Source: a bacterium (GTDB lineage: Bacteria; Sysuimicrobiota; Sysuimicrobiia; Sysuimicrobiales; Segetimicrobiaceae). From it: a DNA stretch of 60,325 nt. The stretch lies in assembly GCA_035691305.1 (NCBI GenBank), contig DASSJF010000015.1, forward strand, positions 1 through 60,325, given 5' to 3'. The position numbers were made by a program, and so were the translations under genes. Of this stretch, positions 23,045 to 32,082 are shown in pieces (the stretch's first letter is position 1; the number at the start of each line of letters is the position of its first letter). The notes beneath the pieces are model-generated. The model ran no database searches, was not told the origin of the DNA, and worked only from the letters and a program-made list of their open reading frames with translations.

Positions 23045-26000
23045 TTATCCGGCGGCCCCCAGCGCCGGCTTCCGGGCGGCCGGAGGCGCGGCGGAAGAAC
23101 GGCCTCCGGCTTCCGTGATCCCGCCCTGATCCAGCAGTTCGAGGAACTTGGCGACAATTTGCGGATCGAAATGCCCGCCGGCCTGCTCCCGGATGTAGGC
23201 CCGGGCCTTCTCGATGCTCCACGCCGGCCGGTACGGCCGATCGGAGCGCAGCGCATCCCAGACGTCGGCGACGGCAAACACCCGCGCCGCGAGCGGAATC
23301 TGGTGCCCTGAGAGACCCTGCGGATACCCGGTCCCGTCCCACTTCTCGTGATGGCTGTAGGGAATGTCGAGCGCCGGGTGGAGATAGCCGATCGCCGACA
23401 GCAGGTCGCGCGCGTACACCGGATGACGCCGCATAAGTTCCCGCTCCCGGTCGGTGAGCGGACCGGACTTCAAGAGAATCGCGTCGGGGACGCCCATCTT
23501 GCCGATGTCGTGCAGGAGCGCCCCGCGCCGGAAATGTACCAAGTCGCTCTCCGAGACCCCCATCGCGCGAGCCAGCGCGAGGGTCAGATGCGTCACTCGC
23601 TGCGAGTGGCCCTCGGTCTCGCGGTCGCGGAGGTCGAGCGCGCGGGACCAGCCCTCGATCGTCTGGTCGTACGACATGCGCAGACTGGAGTTGGCTTTGC
23701 GCAGATCGTCGAACAGAGTCACGTTGTCGATCGCCGTCGCGGCCTGTCCCGCCAGGGCCTCGAAAAACGCGCGCCATTCCGGCGTCGGCCGCAGCGCCGA
23801 TCGGTGCAGGACCGCGAGCACCCCCTTGACCACACCCTTCGCGATGAGCGGCATCGCGTGATAGGAAACAAATCCCTCTCCCTGGACGTGCGTGCCGAGA
23901 TGCGTTTCGGCGGCGCCGTTCAGGTACTCCACGCTGACGGGCCGCCCGGTCAGCGCCACCTGGCCGGCGTATCCGTCGCCGAGCCTTAACCGCAGGTGCC
24001 GGACGGCGTCGCTTCGGAAGCCGCGCGACGCGGCCCAGGTCAGCATCTGCGTGTCCGGATCGAGCAGCAGGACGGCGACGGCGTCGGCGTTGAGCTGCTG
24101 AGTGGCCTTGTCGAGCAGGACGTGCAGGATGACGCGCAGGTCGAGGCTGCCGCGCACGGCGCGGTCGATGTCGTTGAGGGCCTCGAGTTCGCGCGTGCGT
24201 CGTTCGGCGGCGTCGAAGAGCCGGGCGTTCTGAAGCGCCGCGGCGGCCTGGTGCGCGTAGGCGGTGAGGGAGTCCAGCCGCTCCGCCGTGAACCAGCCGG
24301 CCTGATCGCTGAAGATGGCCAGAAACCCGAACGGCTTCGACCGGCTGATCAGCGGGAGAAACGCCGCGCCGCGCATCCCGGCCGCGAGGGCCGCGGTCTC
24401 CCATGCCGCGTGTTCGGCGCGTCCGTCGAGGTCTTGCAGGACGATCGGGGAGTCGGCTTCGCGGAGCCGGCCGCACGTGACAGGGTCCGCCTGCCCGAAG
24501 TCGACCCGCCGCCCATCGACGGTGCGCAGAGCGTCCGCCTCGAAAGGATAGTGCGCCGCCATGGTCGCGCCACCATCGTCCTCCAGGTAGCCGAGCGCGA
24601 CCATGCGGAGTCCGAACGACTCCGTACATGTCCGAACGATCTCACCGGCCAGCTGATCCTGGTCGAGCGTTCCGGCGAGGCGCTGCGCGCTGCCGTACAA
24701 CGCAGTGAGCGTCGCCACGCGCTGGGCCAGGCTCTCCGCCAGTTCGGCGCGCCGGATCGCGATGCCGCCGATCTCGGCGATGCCTTCGAGGAGGCGCACG
24801 TCGTTCTCCGTGAAGTCCTGTCCGGCCGGTTCGCGGAGACGTACGGCCATCAGCGTTCCGATCGGCTCCTCTTGAGTCCGCAGCGGGACGATGGTCCGCG
24901 GCCCAAACGCCGCAAACTGCGGCCGGTCCATGTCTTCGCCGAGACGATCGGTCAGCATGTCGGCCGAGACGTGACTCTTGCCCGACCGGATGACGTGTTC
25001 CGAGTATGATCCCGCGGCCTCGAACTCCGGCGCGAGGTTGCCGAACGGCATGCCGGTCCAATGGACCCTCATGAATTTCCCGCGCTCGGCGTCGAGCAGG
25101 TTGAGCGTTACGTGCGCGGCCCCGAGGAGTTTCATCCCCTGCTCGACGATGATCGGATACATGTCCCGGGAGGTCTCGGCGGCGCGGAGGCGGACGCTGA
25201 GGTCGTGGATCCCGTCCCGCTCGGTCTGGCGCTGCTCCTGCTCCTCGATGGCCCGCTTCTGCGCGGTGATGTTTTCCATCGAACCTTCGAAGTACTGTAC
25301 CGCGCCGCGGCCGTCACGCACGGCCCGGGCGCGGTCCCGGACCCAGACCACCGCGCCGTCCGCGCGGCGCAGACGGTACTCGATGCTCTCGACCCCGCCG
25401 TCCCGCTCCAGCGTCGACCTGAACCGGCGGCGGTCTTCCGGATCAGCGTAGAGATCCGCCCCGTCCACGCGAAGCGCCGTCTCGAGATCGGGGAAGCCCA
25501 TGATGTCGAGCCCTGCCGGGTTGACCTGCAGGAAGCGGCCGTCGGCCGCGGCCCGGTACAATCCGACGGGAACGCGATCGACGAGGTTGCGGTAGCTCTG
25601 CTCGCTCGCCCGGAGCGCCGACTCGAACCGGACCCGGTCCGAGATGTCGACGACGGTGTTCATGACGGCGGGGCGGCGGTGATACTCGATGTTCCGGCCG
25701 TACACTTCCACCTCAACAACCGACCCGTCTTTGCGCAGAGCCCGGAACGAGTAGTGAACGGCGTCCTCTCCCTCCCGCAGCCGCTTGACGTTTTCGGAGA
25801 CGAGGGCGCGATCGTCGGGATGCACGATGGGCAGGTCGGGACGGTCGAGCATTTCCTCGGGGTCGTAGCCGGCGATCTTCGCGAGCGCGTCGTTCACGTA
25901 CACGAAGGCGCCCGACGCGACCACGCCGACACCGACGAGGGATTGCTCGACGAGCGCGCGGTACTGCGCCTGCGCGTCGTGGAGGGCGGTGGTGCGGCGT

Positions 26001-27139
26001 TCAAGCGCGGACGCCATCTCGTCGAACGTCGCGATCACGGGGCGAAGCTCGCCTCCCACGAAGGCGGAGCCCGCGCGGGCGGAGAGGTCGCCCGCGGCGA
26101 GGCGTTTGGCCGCCCTACTGAGCGAATCGAGGGGCTGCTGGACGTAGAGCGCGGCGCCCGCGAGCGCGAGCAGGACGGCGAACAATGTCACCAGGCCGAC
26201 CCCGCCGACGCTTCTCAGAAACGCGTGCCGGACGTTGGCCACCATCGGCGCGATCGGAATGCCGACGCCGACGTAGCCGTCCGCGTACGCGGGCGCCGTG
26301 GACAGGCGCGTGATCCCGTACATCCGGCGTACGCCGTCCCATCCGACGCGTTCCGTCGTCACGGCGCCGTGCCGCAGCACCGCGCCGATCGCATCGCTGT
26401 ACGAGATTTTCTCGCCGGGTCCACGCTGAAGATCCGGGTACCCGGCGAACAGAACGCCGTGCGCGTCGAACACGTCCAGCGTCGCGCCGGGCGGCAGCTG
26501 CAGCTTGGCGGCCAGATCGGTGAACCAGTTTAGATCAAGCGCGGCAAAGACGACATACTGCACGTCGCCGGCCGAGTCGAAGACCGGCACCGCGAAGTTC
26601 ACCGACGGGACGCCCGTCAGGCGGCCGACCTGATACTCGCCGATCGCGAACGACCGGGCCGCCCTCGCGCGCTTGAAGTAGAGGCGGTCCGCGACATTCA
26701 CGGGGCGGCGCACCGGCAGCGCGCTGCACACGACGTTGCCGTTCCGGTCGCTCACGCCGAGGTTGGTATACAGCGCACGCGCGCGCAGCTCGGCGCCCAG
26801 GGCCGCGCCGCACGCCTTCCAGTCACCGTTCCGAACCGCCGGCATCGAACCCAGCGCAAACAAGGTATCGCGCGTCTGCTGCACCACGTCGTCCTGGAAG
26901 AGCTCCGCCGCGCGGGACAGCCGCAGGGTCTCGCTGCTGATTTGTGCGAGCGCGGCCCGCTGGTCCATGAGGGCGGTATAGAAGGAAAGTCCGGAGGTCA
27001 GGACGACCGCGAGCACGACCACCAGTACGAGACGGAAAGACACCCGATGCCACAGGGGAAGCCGCTCGCGCGCGTCCGTAGACGGCGGGCGTCTTGCGCT
27101 GCGCGCTTCCTTTGAGCGCGAAGAAACCGTGCTCGACAC
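23045..27139 (-). CDS. Large Cache-HAMP-PAS-PAS-GAF-GAF-GAF-HD-GYP receptor phosphodiesterase
   Basis: About 1364 residues from GTG 27139 (GGGGGAGG 6 nt upstream; a longer TTG-started frame is less likely). Order: TM1 (~33-58), extracytoplasmic Cache-type sensor (~60-305), TM2 (~307-333), HAMP (~334-387), two PAS domains (~390-505 and ~515-630), three GAF domains (~655-810, ~815-975, ~990-1140), then HD-GYP (~1150-1325). The HD-GYP residues HDIGK and HHEKWDGTGYP are intact, so it should hydrolyse cyclic di-GMP in response to external and internal signals. No GGDEF domain is present. An unknown gene is divergently transcribed from its upstream region. Confidence 0.92.
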   Translation of the reverse strand: MSSTVSSRSKEARSARRPPSTDARERLPLWHRVSFRLVLVVVLAVVLTSGLSFYTALMDQRAALAQISSETLRLSRAAELFQDDVVQQTRDTLFALGSMPAVRNGDWKACGAALGAELRARALYTNLGVSDRNGNVVCSALPVRRPVNVADRLYFKRARAARSFAIGEYQVGRLTGVPSVNFAVPVFDSAGDVQYVVFAALDLNWFTDLAAKLQLPPGATLDVFDAHGVLFAGYPDLQRGPGEKISYSDAIGAVLRHGAVTTERVGWDGVRRMYGITRLSTAPAYADGYVGVGIPIAPMVANVRHAFLRSVGGVGLVTLFAVLLALAGAALYVQQPLDSLSRAAKRLAAGDLSARAGSAFVGGELRPVIATFDEMASALERRTTALHDAQAQYRALVEQSLVGVGVVASGAFVYVNDALAKIAGYDPEEMLDRPDLPIVHPDDRALVSENVKRLREGEDAVHYSFRALRKDGSVVEVEVYGRNIEYHRRPAVMNTVVDISDRVRFESALRASEQSYRNLVDRVPVGLYRAAADGRFLQVNPAGLDIMGFPDLETALRVDGADLYADPEDRRRFRSTLERDGGVESIEYRLRRADGAVVWVRDRARAVRDGRGAVQYFEGSMENITAQKRAIEEQEQRQTERDGIHDLSVRLRAAETSRDMYPIIVEQGMKLLGAAHVTLNLLDAERGKFMRVHWTGMPFGNLAPEFEAAGSYSEHVIRSGKSHVSADMLTDRLGEDMDRPQFAAFGPRTIVPLRTQEEPIGTLMAVRLREPAGQDFTENDVRLLEGIAEIGGIAIRRAELAESLAQRVATLTALYGSAQRLAGTLDQDQLAGEIVRTCTESFGLRMVALGYLEDDGGATMAAHYPFEADALRTVDGRRVDFGQADPVTCGRLREADSPIVLQDLDGRAEHAAWETAALAAGMRGAAFLPLISRSKPFGFLAIFSDQAGWFTAERLDSLTAYAHQAAAALQNARLFDAAERRTRELEALNDIDRAVRGSLDLRVILHVLLDKATQQLNADAVAVLLLDPDTQMLTWAASRGFRSDAVRHLRLRLGDGYAGQVALTGRPVSVEYLNGAAETHLGTHVQGEGFVSYHAMPLIAKGVVKGVLAVLHRSALRPTPEWRAFFEALAGQAATAIDNVTLFDDLRKANSSLRMSYDQTIEGWSRALDLRDRETEGHSQRVTHLTLALARAMGVSESDLVHFRRGALLHDIGKMGVPDAILLKSGPLTDRERELMRRHPVYARDLLSAIGYLHPALDIPYSHHEKWDGTGYPQGLSGHQIPLAARVFAVADVWDALRSDRPYRPAWSIEKARAYIREQAGGHFDPQIVAKFLELLDQGGITEAGGRSSAAPPAARKPALGAAG

Positions 27140-27218
27140 CGATTGCCTCCCCCGCGGGCCGATCGTGAGCGACGTGCGCCGGCGCGCAGTACAGTTACAC
27201 TGACACTTACGCAATCAT

Positions 27219-27252
27219 TTGACGATACGCTTTCTATTCTATTTGTCGATAC
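27219..27252. repeat. Two near-identical 10-bp direct repeats in a divergent promoter region
   Basis: TTGACGATAC (27219-27228) and TTGTCGATAC (27243-27252) differ by one base and are spaced 24 bp start to start, in a T-rich island between the HD-GYP receptor and the divergent gene at 27394. They could be regulator sites. Confidence 0.35.
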
Positions 27253-27393
27253 TCGTTCTACCCTAAGGGAACGGCACTAGACGGAGTCTACGGAGGCACC
27301 GGGAGGACCCAAGAGTCTGTAAGATCGTGTCACGCCAGGAAGCGTACAGGGGTTCGACGAAATCGGGGCAGAAGTTTCGCGAGAACGCCTACC

Positions 27394-28290
27394 ATGATGG
27401 AGTTGAATAGGTTTACCGACGAAGACCTGCGATTCGTGGCCGAGACGGCGGGCGGCGGACGCGCCACCGCCGGTCCTCGTCCCGGGGGCGACGACGTGCT
27501 CCGGCGGCTTCGCGAGCGGCCCGATCTCCTCGACGTCATGCTCGAGGACGACCGCCTCGTCGATCGGCTTCGGGGAGACGAGCAGGCGTTGCTGCGGGTA
27601 TCGCCGCCGCTGGTGTTCAGCGTGCTGCTGCGGCGCGTGGCGCGCGACCTCCACCACACGCCCTACACGGTCGAGCGGAACGCGGACGAGACCGTCGCGG
27701 TCTTCGACGCCGGCCGGGTGCGCCGGTTCATCGCCGAGCCGGCGATCTGGCGGTACCTCGTCTCGATGCTGACGTCGTTCGTCCGGAACGAGTCGGTCAC
27801 CGTCCTCGTCCGGCGGCGCGGCCACTATGTGCGGCGGAGGTTCAATACCTCGAGCCTCGAGGACATGATCGCCCTCTCGGGGCTTGCCGATCAGCTGTCG
27901 TCACCGCTGGCGGACGACGCGGTGCCGTGGATCTTCCGGCGGATCGGCGACATCGCGCTCTTCCAGAGCGGGATCTTCCCGCGGTCGCTCGGATGGACGG
28001 TGCGGCCGGCGCGCGAACGCGCGGTCCCGCGAACGCTGGCGTCCTACGAGGAGCACGGCCGGCGGTTCTACCGCCTCGCGGCCACCCGGACGAGAGAGCT
28101 GGCCGGCCAGCGGGACGGCTCGGCGGCCCCGTCGTCCGCCGTGCCGCGGTCTCCATCCTCGGACGACGATCCGGGGCGCGTGCTGGAGGCGCTTTCCGAA
28201 GAATTTCACGCGGCACGGAAATCGCTGGAACTGCTCGCCGACCGCTACCTGCGCTGGAGCACGATCCGGCTGTTTCCCGGCTTCGAGTAG
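27394..28290 (+). CDS. Conserved hypothetical protein, possibly partner of the HD-GYP receptor
   Basis: A 298-residue soluble, Arg-rich protein with no signal peptide or membrane segment. The N-terminal ~70 residues are charged helices (DDVLRRLRERPDLLDVMLEDDRL). The middle contains WRYLVSMLTSFVRNESVTVLVRRRG and a SGLADQLSSPLADDAVPWIFRRIGDIALF helix bundle. The C-terminus is another helical segment (LEALSEEFHAARKSLELLADRYL). I do not recognise the family. It is divergent from the c-di-GMP phosphodiesterase, sharing a 250-bp control region, which is the only clue to role. Confidence 0.65.
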   Translation: MMELNRFTDEDLRFVAETAGGGRATAGPRPGGDDVLRRLRERPDLLDVMLEDDRLVDRLRGDEQALLRVSPPLVFSVLLRRVARDLHHTPYTVERNADETVAVFDAGRVRRFIAEPAIWRYLVSMLTSFVRNESVTVLVRRRGHYVRRRFNTSSLEDMIALSGLADQLSSPLADDAVPWIFRRIGDIALFQSGIFPRSLGWTVRPARERAVPRTLASYEEHGRRFYRLAATRTRELAGQRDGSAAPSSAVPRSPSSDDDPGRVLEALSEEFHAARKSLELLADRYLRWSTIRLFPGFE

Positions 28291-28327
28291 GCCAAACCGG
28301 CCGCGCGACCGGCACGGGTGACGCCGG

Positions 28328-29380
28328 CTATCCCGTCGGGACGTATCCCCGCGCTTTGTCCACCACGTTGAGCAGCGGCCTGCCCTCGTGCCACCGCCTG
28401 AAATTTTCGACGAAGAGTCCGGAGATGACGGCGGCCCATCCCTGAAAGTCGCCCGACATGTGCGGGGAGACGATGACGCCCGGTAGCTCCCAGAGGGGAT
28501 GATCGGGCGGCAGAGGTTCGGTCGCAAAGACGTCCGGGGCCGCGCCGGCGATCCGCCGAGACCGGAGCGCCTCCACCAGCGCGGCCTCGTCCACCACCGC
28601 CCCCCGCCCGACGTTGATGACGCGCGCCGCGGGCTTCATCCGCGCGAGCGCGGCCGCGCCGAAGAGGCCGCGGGTCTCGGAGGTGAGCGGAAGGGAGAGC
28701 ACGACGTAATCGGCTCCGGGCAGGATCGCGTGAAGCTCGTCGATCGCCCCGACGCGCTCGAAGGCGGCGTCGGGACCGCCGGCCGAGGATTCCCGCGCCG
28801 CGGCCGGCCGGGCGCGGCGGGCGACGCCGATCACGCGCATCCCGGCGGCGCGGAGGAGTCTTCCGATCTCGCGGCCGATGCTGCCGGCCCCGACGACGAT
28901 CGCGGTTTTGCCGTCGATGCGCTCGGTCTCCCGGTGCAGCCACTCGTGCCTGCGCTGCAGGTCGAACGTGCGCGGCATATCCTTCGCGAACGCCAGCACG
29001 AGCCCGAGTACGTACTCGGCGATGGCGCGGTCGAAGACGCCGCCGGAGTTCGTGAGGACGACGTCGCTGTGGACGAGCTCGGGAAAGAGCAGCGGATCGA
29101 CGCCGGCGCCGCCGTGGTGGATCCAGCGGAGGCTGCGTGCGTGCGACCAGGCGTCGCGCAGCATTCCGGAACGGAAGTCGGCCACGAACAGGACCTGCGC
29201 GCCATCGAGCGCCGCGCGCAGCTCTTCGGTCGAGACGGCGTACCGGAGATCGGCACGCTCCGCCACCGGTTCGAGGCCGGCGGGCCGGTTCGTACCGTAG
29301 AGGACGACCGCGACCGGGCGCGAGCGGCCGTCGGACCCGGCGGTGCGGTCGCCGGGTCCGGACGTCACCTGCGCGCTCAC
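28328..29380 (-). CDS. D-isomer-specific 2-hydroxyacid dehydrogenase
   Basis: A 350-residue NAD(P)-dependent dehydrogenase. Rossmann motif GAGSIG (164-169) and the catalytic triad R259 (NVGRGAVV), E288 (FATEPLP) and H307 (SPHMSG) are present. An Arg cluster (VARRARPAA) after the second strand suggests NADP may be accepted. It interconverts a D-2-hydroxy acid and a 2-keto acid. The GTG start is one base after the stop of the peptide-binding protein gene. It is the last gene of the 12-gene operon, so it probably reduces or oxidises the keto/hydroxy-acid end product. Confidence 0.87.
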   Translation of the reverse strand: MSAQVTSGPGDRTAGSDGRSRPVAVVLYGTNRPAGLEPVAERADLRYAVSTEELRAALDGAQVLFVADFRSGMLRDAWSHARSLRWIHHGGAGVDPLLFPELVHSDVVLTNSGGVFDRAIAEYVLGLVLAFAKDMPRTFDLQRRHEWLHRETERIDGKTAIVVGAGSIGREIGRLLRAAGMRVIGVARRARPAAARESSAGGPDAAFERVGAIDELHAILPGADYVVLSLPLTSETRGLFGAAALARMKPAARVINVGRGAVVDEAALVEALRSRRIAGAAPDVFATEPLPPDHPLWELPGVIVSPHMSGDFQGWAAVISGLFVENFRRWHEGRPLLNVVDKARGYVPTG

Positions 29381-29381
29381 G

Positions 29382-31085
29382 TTAGGGTTTGCCGTTCCCT
29401 ATATAAATGAAGGGCGGCATGTCCGCCTTTGAGGGGCGTGACCACGAAACGAAACCGTACTTGTTGGTCTTGTCGATGCTCCCCTTGACCCACGGCTTCC
29501 ACAGCTGCGTGACCGTCGGATGCCACAGGAACACCGCGGCGGGGTCGCGCACCAGAACGTCCTCGGCGCGCCGGTACATCGCGCAGCGCTGCGCGTCGCC
29601 CATGGTCGAGTTGCCCTGCATGACGGCCTTGTCGTAGTCCGCGTTCGACCACGGGTGCCGCCCGCCGCTCTTGTAGATGTTCATGAAGTTACTGGCGTCG
29701 GCGTAGTCGTACTCCCACGGAATCAGCACGAGCGGCAGGTCGTACTTGTTGAGCCGGTCCATGAACAGCTTCCGCTCCACATTCTGCACTCCGATGTCGA
29801 CGCCGAGGTTCTGCTTCAGCATTGCCTGGATGGCTTCGCCCGCCGCCTGGATCGTCGGCGACGCGGCGCGGAGGTCAAGGTCGTATTTCGGGAAGCCGCG
29901 GCCGTCCGGGAACCCGGCCTCCGCGAGCAACCGTTTGGCCGCCGCCGGATCATACGGCTGCGCGTCCTTCAGCCTCGCGGGCTGCGCGCAGTGAAAGCCC
30001 GGCGGCAACATGCCGTAGGCCGGCACCGCCATGCCGCGGAGCACCGATTTGATGATGGCGTCACGGTCGATCGCCATTGCAAACGCCTTCCGCACCCGCG
30101 GATCCTTGAATGCCGTCTGGCCGCCGCCGAAGGCGACCCACCAGGTCTGGAAGTAGGGCCAGACGTGCGCCTCGCGCTTGAGGCGCGGATCGCTCTGGAT
30201 GCGCGCGAGGTCCGACGGGCCGAGCGGACCCTCGTAGATCCAGGGGATCGCGTCGACCTCGTTCGCGAGGTACGCGGGGAAGAACGACTGGTCCTGGCCG
30301 ATCTTGTAAACGATCCGCTCGAGATATGGCTTGCGAACGCCGGCGTATTGAGGATTTGCCACGAACACGAGCTGCTTATCCCGCTCCCACGACGCCAGCT
30401 TGAATGGGCCCGAAGACACCGCGGTGTCGGGCGCCTGCGACCAGGGGTCGCCGGCCTTGGAGACCACGTGCTCGGGCACGACGTACAAATCGCTCAAGAG
30501 CATGAGCAGGTACGGCGTCGGCTCGGCGGTCGTGAGCTGGAGCGTGGTCGCGTTGACCGCGACCGCGCCGATGTCTTCGAGCTTGGCCTTGCCCTCGTTG
30601 GCTTCCTTGAAGTTCTTGAGCGCCGAGAAATACCACGCCACGTCGAAGCCGGTCTCCGGGTTGGCCATGCGACGGATCGTGTAGACGAAGTCGGACGCGG
30701 TCAGCGGCACGCCGTCCGACCAGCGCAGCCCCGGCCGCAGCGTGAACGTCCACGTCCGGCCGTCCTGCGAAACGGTCCAGCGGGACGCCGAGAGCGGCTT
30801 GATGTCCGAGTTATAGTCCTGCATCACCAGCGGATCGCTCATCAGGCCCGGCATCCACTGGCCTTTCTGGACGGTCTTGCTCCAGTCGAGGTACGTCCCC
30901 TCGCGGCCGATCAGCGTGAGCACCTGTTTGGACGGCGGGGCGGCGTCGGCCGGAAGCGCCACGCCCACCGAGTTCACGGTGGCGGCGCCGACGGCCGGAC
31001 CGTACCCCGGGCCGAAGACCGCGAGGACGATGAGAACGCCGGCTGCCACCCACCGGCTCAAGGGACGATCACCTATGTGACGCAT
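29382..31085 (-). CDS. Dpp/Opp-type ABC transporter substrate-binding protein
   Basis: A 567-residue family-5 extracellular solute-binding protein. The N-terminal hydrophobic segment (WVAAGVLIVLAVFGPGYG, ~12-29) is a signal peptide with no lipobox Cys. Landmarks are LRPGLRWSDGVPLTASDFVYTI, the SSGPFKLASWERD segment and VRKAFAMAIDRDAI. ATG 31085 is chosen because GGGGGAGG lies upstream. Such proteins capture peptides, nickel chelates, opines or other amphiphilic nitrogen compounds. It is co-transcribed with two permeases but no ATPase gene. Confidence 0.88.
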   Translation of the reverse strand: MRHIGDRPLSRWVAAGVLIVLAVFGPGYGPAVGAATVNSVGVALPADAAPPSKQVLTLIGREGTYLDWSKTVQKGQWMPGLMSDPLVMQDYNSDIKPLSASRWTVSQDGRTWTFTLRPGLRWSDGVPLTASDFVYTIRRMANPETGFDVAWYFSALKNFKEANEGKAKLEDIGAVAVNATTLQLTTAEPTPYLLMLLSDLYVVPEHVVSKAGDPWSQAPDTAVSSGPFKLASWERDKQLVFVANPQYAGVRKPYLERIVYKIGQDQSFFPAYLANEVDAIPWIYEGPLGPSDLARIQSDPRLKREAHVWPYFQTWWVAFGGGQTAFKDPRVRKAFAMAIDRDAIIKSVLRGMAVPAYGMLPPGFHCAQPARLKDAQPYDPAAAKRLLAEAGFPDGRGFPKYDLDLRAASPTIQAAGEAIQAMLKQNLGVDIGVQNVERKLFMDRLNKYDLPLVLIPWEYDYADASNFMNIYKSGGRHPWSNADYDKAVMQGNSTMGDAQRCAMYRRAEDVLVRDPAAVFLWHPTVTQLWKPWVKGSIDKTNKYGFVSWSRPSKADMPPFIYIGNGKP

Positions 31086-31140
31086 CACGGTTCGCCTCCC
31101 CCCCAATGTCGATCCGCGTCGGGCGTCCGGGCCCGGCGGG

Positions 31141-32055
31141 CTACTGCTTCAACGCGCGGGGGTCCAACACATCGCGGACCCCGTCGCCGAGCAGCGTGAA
31201 CCCCGCCATCGTGACCGCGATCGTCAGCGACGGAAACAGCGCAAGATGCCAATAGTAGCGGATGTTGGTGACGCCTTCGCCGACCATTTGCCCCCACGAC
31301 GGCGTCGGGGCGCGCACGCCGAGGCCGAGAAACGAGAGCGCGGCCTCGGTGAAGATCGCCTGCGGGATGCCGAGCGTCACCGCGACGACGATCGGCGCGA
31401 GGATGTTCGGCAGCACGTGGCGCGTGACGACCGACACTTCGCCCGCGCCCCCGGCCCGCGCCGCCTCGACGTACTCGCGCTCGCGCTCCCGCAGGCACTG
31501 CGCGCGCGTGAGGCGGCAGATTGGGATCCACGCGTGGAAGCTGATCGCCAGCAAAATGTTGCCGAGGCCCGGGCCCAGCACGACCATGATGAGGAGCGCG
31601 AACAGCAGTTGCGGAAACGCGGTCAGCGTATCGACGAGGCGCATGATGAGAAAGTCGGTCCGGCCGCCGAGCACGCCGGCCGCGAGCCCGAGCGGGAGGC
31701 CGACCGCGAGCGCGATGGCCTGGGCCGTGAACCCCACGGCCAGCGACACGCGAGCACCGTAGACGATCCGGGTGTAGAAGTCGCGGCCGATGGCGTCTGT
31801 TCCGAGCCAGTGGGCGTTGGACGGGAATTGGTACGCTTCCCCGAAATTGGCGCGGTCGTACGGGCCGGGCGTGATCCAGGGCGCCGCGAGCGCGAGGGAG
31901 ATCAGGAAGGCGACGACGACGGCGCCGCCCATTGCCATCCGATTGCGACGCAGCCGGCGCAGCCGGCCGCGGCGACCGGCGGGCGCCGGTGCGCCCGGGC
32001 GGCCGCCGCGTGCGATCACCGGGGAAGTGCCGAGGCCCGGGACGGACGCGCTCAT
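31141..32055 (-). CDS. Dpp-type ABC permease (DppC/OppC-like)
   Basis: A 304-residue inner-membrane permease. It has an Arg-rich cytoplasmic N-terminus (RRGRLRRLRRNRMAM), one TM (~40-60), then the five-TM core with the EAA loop (EYVEAARAGGAGEVSVVTRHVLPNI). WLGTDAIGRDFYTRIVYGARVSL is the usual DppC signature. It forms a heterodimer with the DppB-like protein encoded just upstream on the same strand. Confidence 0.9.
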   Translation of the reverse strand: MSASVPGLGTSPVIARGGRPGAPAPAGRRGRLRRLRRNRMAMGGAVVVAFLISLALAAPWITPGPYDRANFGEAYQFPSNAHWLGTDAIGRDFYTRIVYGARVSLAVGFTAQAIALAVGLPLGLAAGVLGGRTDFLIMRLVDTLTAFPQLLFALLIMVVLGPGLGNILLAISFHAWIPICRLTRAQCLREREREYVEAARAGGAGEVSVVTRHVLPNILAPIVVAVTLGIPQAIFTEAALSFLGLGVRAPTPSWGQMVGEGVTNIRYYWHLALFPSLTIAVTMAGFTLLGDGVRDVLDPRALKQ

Positions 32056-32082
32056 CGGGGGGCGCTCACAGATCCGGACGCA

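Noticed and set aside
27212-27214. TTG start giving the HD-GYP receptor a 25-residue N-terminal extension
   Set aside because: It has no ribosome site, while GTG 27139 is preceded by GGGGGAGG at ideal spacing.
29520-31199. Long plus-strand frame opposite the Dpp-type binding protein
   Set aside because: Antisense artefact of a GC-rich gene; no start signal or recognisable fold.
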